DNA of 64,000 nt, taken from positions 62,001-126,000 of the forward strand of contig NZ_PPHF01000048.1 of the NCBI RefSeq assembly GCF_002904335.1, read 5' to 3'. A program made the translations under genes and the position numbers. The notes under the pieces are model-generated. The model saw only the letters and a list, made by a program, of their open reading frames with translations, was not told the DNA's origin and did not search any database. The first letter of the stretch is position 1. Each line of letters opens with the position of its first letter. Shown here one piece after another: positions 62,079-64,000 of this stretch. Source of the stretch: Amycolatopsis sp. CA-126428 (lineage in GTDB: Bacteria; Actinomycetota; Actinomycetes; Mycobacteriales; Pseudonocardiaceae).

Positions 62079-62993
62079 ATGACCAAGCTCGGCAACACCG
62101 ACCTCGACGTGTACGGACTCAACCTCGGGTGCAACGTCTTCGGCTGGACGGCCGACGAACCGCGGTCGTTCACCGTGCTGGACGCCTACACCGCGGCGGG
62201 CGGCAACTTCCTGGACAGCGCCGACCTCTACGGAGGCGGCGGTGGCTCCGAGACGATCATCGGCAACTGGCTGGCCGCCCGCGGCCGGCGGGCCGACGTC
62301 GTCGTGGCGACCAAGGTCGGGCTGTGGGACGCCCGGCCGGGCCTTTCGGCGAAGAACATCCAGGCCGCGGCGGAGGATTCGCTGCGCCGCCTGCAGACCG
62401 ACCACATCGATCTCTACTACGCCCACCGCGACGACCCGGACACCCCGCTCGAAGAGACCTTGGCGGCGTTCGACGCCCTGGTCCGCTCGGGCAAGGTCCG
62501 CTACCTGGGCGCGTCCAACTACACCGCCGCGCGGCTCGCCGAAGCACTGTCCATTTCGGACGAAAACGGCTTCGCGCGGTTCGCCGTGCTGCAGCCGCAC
62601 TACAACCTCGTCGAGCGGGACTACGAACGCGACCTCGCGCCGCTCGTCGAGCGCGAAGGCCTTGCGACCCTGCCCTACTTCGCCCTCGCGAAGGGCTTTC
62701 TCACCGGCAAGTACCGCACGAAGGACCAAACCGGGGACAGCCCGCGCGCCGCGCGCGCCATGTCCTATTTGGACGCCGATGGTGAACGCGTCCTCGCCGC
62801 ACTGGACGAAGTCGCCCAGGCGCACGGGGTTTCGGTGGCCACGGTGTCGCTCGCGTGGCTGCGGCAGCAGCCGACGGTCGCCGCCCCGATCGCCAGCGCG
62901 CGGACGACCGAGCAGCTCACCGACCTCCTCGCCTCGGTCTCGCTCGAGCTGACCGACGCCGAGGTCGCCACCCTGAGCGCGGCCACCGCCTGA
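62079..62993 (+). CDS. Aldo/keto reductase
   Basis: 304 residues, NADPH-dependent TIM barrel. Catalytic tetrad Asp46, Tyr51 (DSADLYGGG), Lys79 (ATKVG) and His116 (YAHRDD) is complete; the C-terminal IASARTTEQL binds the cofactor phosphate. It reduces aldehydes/ketones or sugars; it may share the 62 bp promoter gap with the divergent LLM gene. Confidence 0.88.
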   Translation: MTKLGNTDLDVYGLNLGCNVFGWTADEPRSFTVLDAYTAAGGNFLDSADLYGGGGGSETIIGNWLAARGRRADVVVATKVGLWDARPGLSAKNIQAAAEDSLRRLQTDHIDLYYAHRDDPDTPLEETLAAFDALVRSGKVRYLGASNYTAARLAEALSISDENGFARFAVLQPHYNLVERDYERDLAPLVEREGLATLPYFALAKGFLTGKYRTKDQTGDSPRAARAMSYLDADGERVLAALDEVAQAHGVSVATVSLAWLRQQPTVAAPIASARTTEQLTDLLASVSLELTDAEVATLSAATA

Positions 62994-63009
62994 ACATACT
63001 CATGGGTAG

Positions 63010-63024
63010 CTTACTGCGGGTAAG
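63010..63024. promoter_or_regulatory. Short inverted repeat before the SDR gene
   Basis: AGCTTAC, TGCGG, GTAAGTT: 5 bp arms with near-symmetric flanks, in the 81-base gap before the SDR start. TTAC...GTAA dyads are typical of TetR-family sites. Low confidence. Confidence 0.3.
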
Positions 63025-63074
63025 TTGAGGTACGGTGCCCTCCGAGAGCGACGTTCGACGTCCAGGAGGGCACC

Positions 63075-63986
63075 GTGGCCAACCCGTTTTCGCTGCTGAG
63101 CGGCACCAAGAAGGTCGACGGCAAGGTGGTGCTGATCACCGGCGCGGCCCGTGGCATCGGCGCCGGCCTCGCCGAACGGCTGGCCGCTCGCGGCGCCAAG
63201 GTCGCCCTCGTCGGCCTCGAAGCCGACGAGCAGAAGAAGGTCGCCGACCGGATCGGCCCGGACGCGCGGTCCTGGGAAGCCGACGTCACCAGCTGGGACG
63301 CGCTCGAGCGCGCGACGGCGAGCGTCGTCGAGCACTTCGGCGGGATCGACATCGTGATCGCGAACGCCGGCATCGCGACCGCGGGCTTCGTCCGCTCGGT
63401 CGACCGGGCCGCGTTCGAGAAGGTCATCGAGGTCGACCTGCTCGGCGTCTGGCGCACGTTCCGCGTCACGCTCCCGCACGTCATCGAGCGCAAGGGCTAC
63501 CTGCTGGCGATTTCGTCGCTCGCCGCGATCACGCACGCGCCGGGGATGGCGAACTACTCCGCCGCCAAGGCCGGCGTCGAAGCGTTCTCCAACAGCCTCC
63601 GCGCCGAAGTCGCCCACCTGGGTGTCAAGGTCGGCGTCGCGCACCCGACGTGGATCCGCACCGACCTCGTCGAGAGCGCCGACGCGCACCCGGTGTTCGG
63701 CAAGCTCCGCGCGTCGATGCCCGGCCTGATCGGCAAGACGTACCCGCTGGACGTGGCCCTGGACGACCTCGAAGCGGGCATCCTCAAGCGCGCCCGGACC
63801 ATCCACGTGCCGCGCTGGGTCGGCGGCCTCAAGCTGTTCCGCGCCTTCCTGCCGCCGGTCGTCGAGATCGGCTCCCGCAGCCGGGTACCGTCGGCGGACA
63901 AGGCCGCGCTGGCCGACATCGAGGCGCGCGGCGCGTTCGAGTCGGCGGTCACCGGCCACGGCGGGCGGGCCGCCACCAAGGGGTGA
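63075..63986 (+). CDS. Short-chain dehydrogenase/reductase
   Basis: 303 residues. NAD(P) motif TGAARGIG (22-29), NAG motif IANAGIA (95-101), catalytic Ser147/148, Tyr161 and Lys165 (YSAAK). The extra ~50 C-terminal residues (VPRWVGGLKLF...) are found in the FabG-like/retinol-type SDR4-like group of actinobacteria. AGGAGG lies before the GTG start. Substrate unknown. Confidence 0.85.
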   Translation: MANPFSLLSGTKKVDGKVVLITGAARGIGAGLAERLAARGAKVALVGLEADEQKKVADRIGPDARSWEADVTSWDALERATASVVEHFGGIDIVIANAGIATAGFVRSVDRAAFEKVIEVDLLGVWRTFRVTLPHVIERKGYLLAISSLAAITHAPGMANYSAAKAGVEAFSNSLRAEVAHLGVKVGVAHPTWIRTDLVESADAHPVFGKLRASMPGLIGKTYPLDVALDDLEAGILKRARTIHVPRWVGGLKLFRAFLPPVVEIGSRSRVPSADKAALADIEARGAFESAVTGHGGRAATKG

Positions 63987-63988
63987 AG

Positions 63989-64000
63989 ATGTCCCGTCGC
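63989..64000 (+). CDS. Possible start of a downstream gene (cut by window end)
   Basis: ATG TCC CGT CGC, 3 bases after the SDR stop and with AGGGGTGA upstream, would begin an overlapping-operon gene. Only four codons are visible. Confidence 0.35.

Overview
The window is a very GC-rich, gene-dense actinobacterial chromosome segment. GTG starts, 4-8 bp start/stop overlaps, F420/flavin-type LLM oxidoreductases, a SigE-like ECF sigma factor, ESX/type VII secretion accessory proteins (EspG, PE/PPE-like, DUF3558) and DUF3151 next to fba all point to the Pseudonocardiaceae, most likely Amycolatopsis or a close relative. That placement rests on gene content only. No rRNA, tRNA, CRISPR array, transposase or prophage was seen.

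Layout. 1-3.1 kb: end of a heterodimeric ABC exporter and a PPOX-fold protein. 3.1-7.5 kb: purQ-purS, then convergent GMC oxidoreductase and aldehyde dehydrogenase genes. 7.6-14.8 kb: an MFS exporter divergent from an ArsR/DUF5937 regulator with a clear operator between them, a tyrosine phosphatase, an MBL hydrolase, a deacetylase-like protein, an FMN reductase, purC, a SAM hydrolase and a MOSC protein. 14.8-18.8 kb: a polar amino acid ABC importer with three tandem paralogous binding proteins. 18.9-24.4 kb: purB and a D-galactonate/galactose catabolic cluster (dgoD, SDR, lactonase, FadR-type regulator) whose KDPG-type aldolase is a decayed remnant. 24.4-29.2 kb: TetR, sigma/anti-sigma-like pair, threonine aldolase, HAD hydrolase, DUF574 methyltransferase. 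29.2-36.5 kb: an ESX-associated accessory operon (PE-like, DUF3558 lipoprotein, PPE-like, EspG, WXG-like protein, and a WXG/lytic transglycosylase protein carrying a full-length intein with an endonuclease domain), followed by an aminotransferase. 36.6-48 kb: purD, secreted GDPD, a frameshifted serine hydrolase, APC and MFS transporters, a CPA1 antiporter, LLM, OsmC and purA. 48-64 kb: secreted HNH nuclease, glycosyltransferase, large FAD protein, MFS plus diguanylate cyclase, TetR/secreted lipase, DUF3151, a membrane protein, fba, LLM, aldo/keto reductase and SDR.

Five steps of purine biosynthesis (purQ/S, purC, purB, purD, purA) are scattered among unrelated genes rather than forming one operon. 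Much of the rest consists of small local modules: transporter plus regulator, or redox enzyme plus regulator.

The most notable items are the intein inside the peptidoglycan-hydrolase domain of an ESX-linked protein; an ABC exporter pair whose two ATPase domains have complementary motif losses; dispersed palindromes sitting at convergent gene ends and supplying stop codons; a diverged ~84 bp repeat ending in a DnaA box; and two reading-frame breaks (purC stop, serine hydrolase) that could each be a one-base loss next to G residues, so they may be assembly errors.
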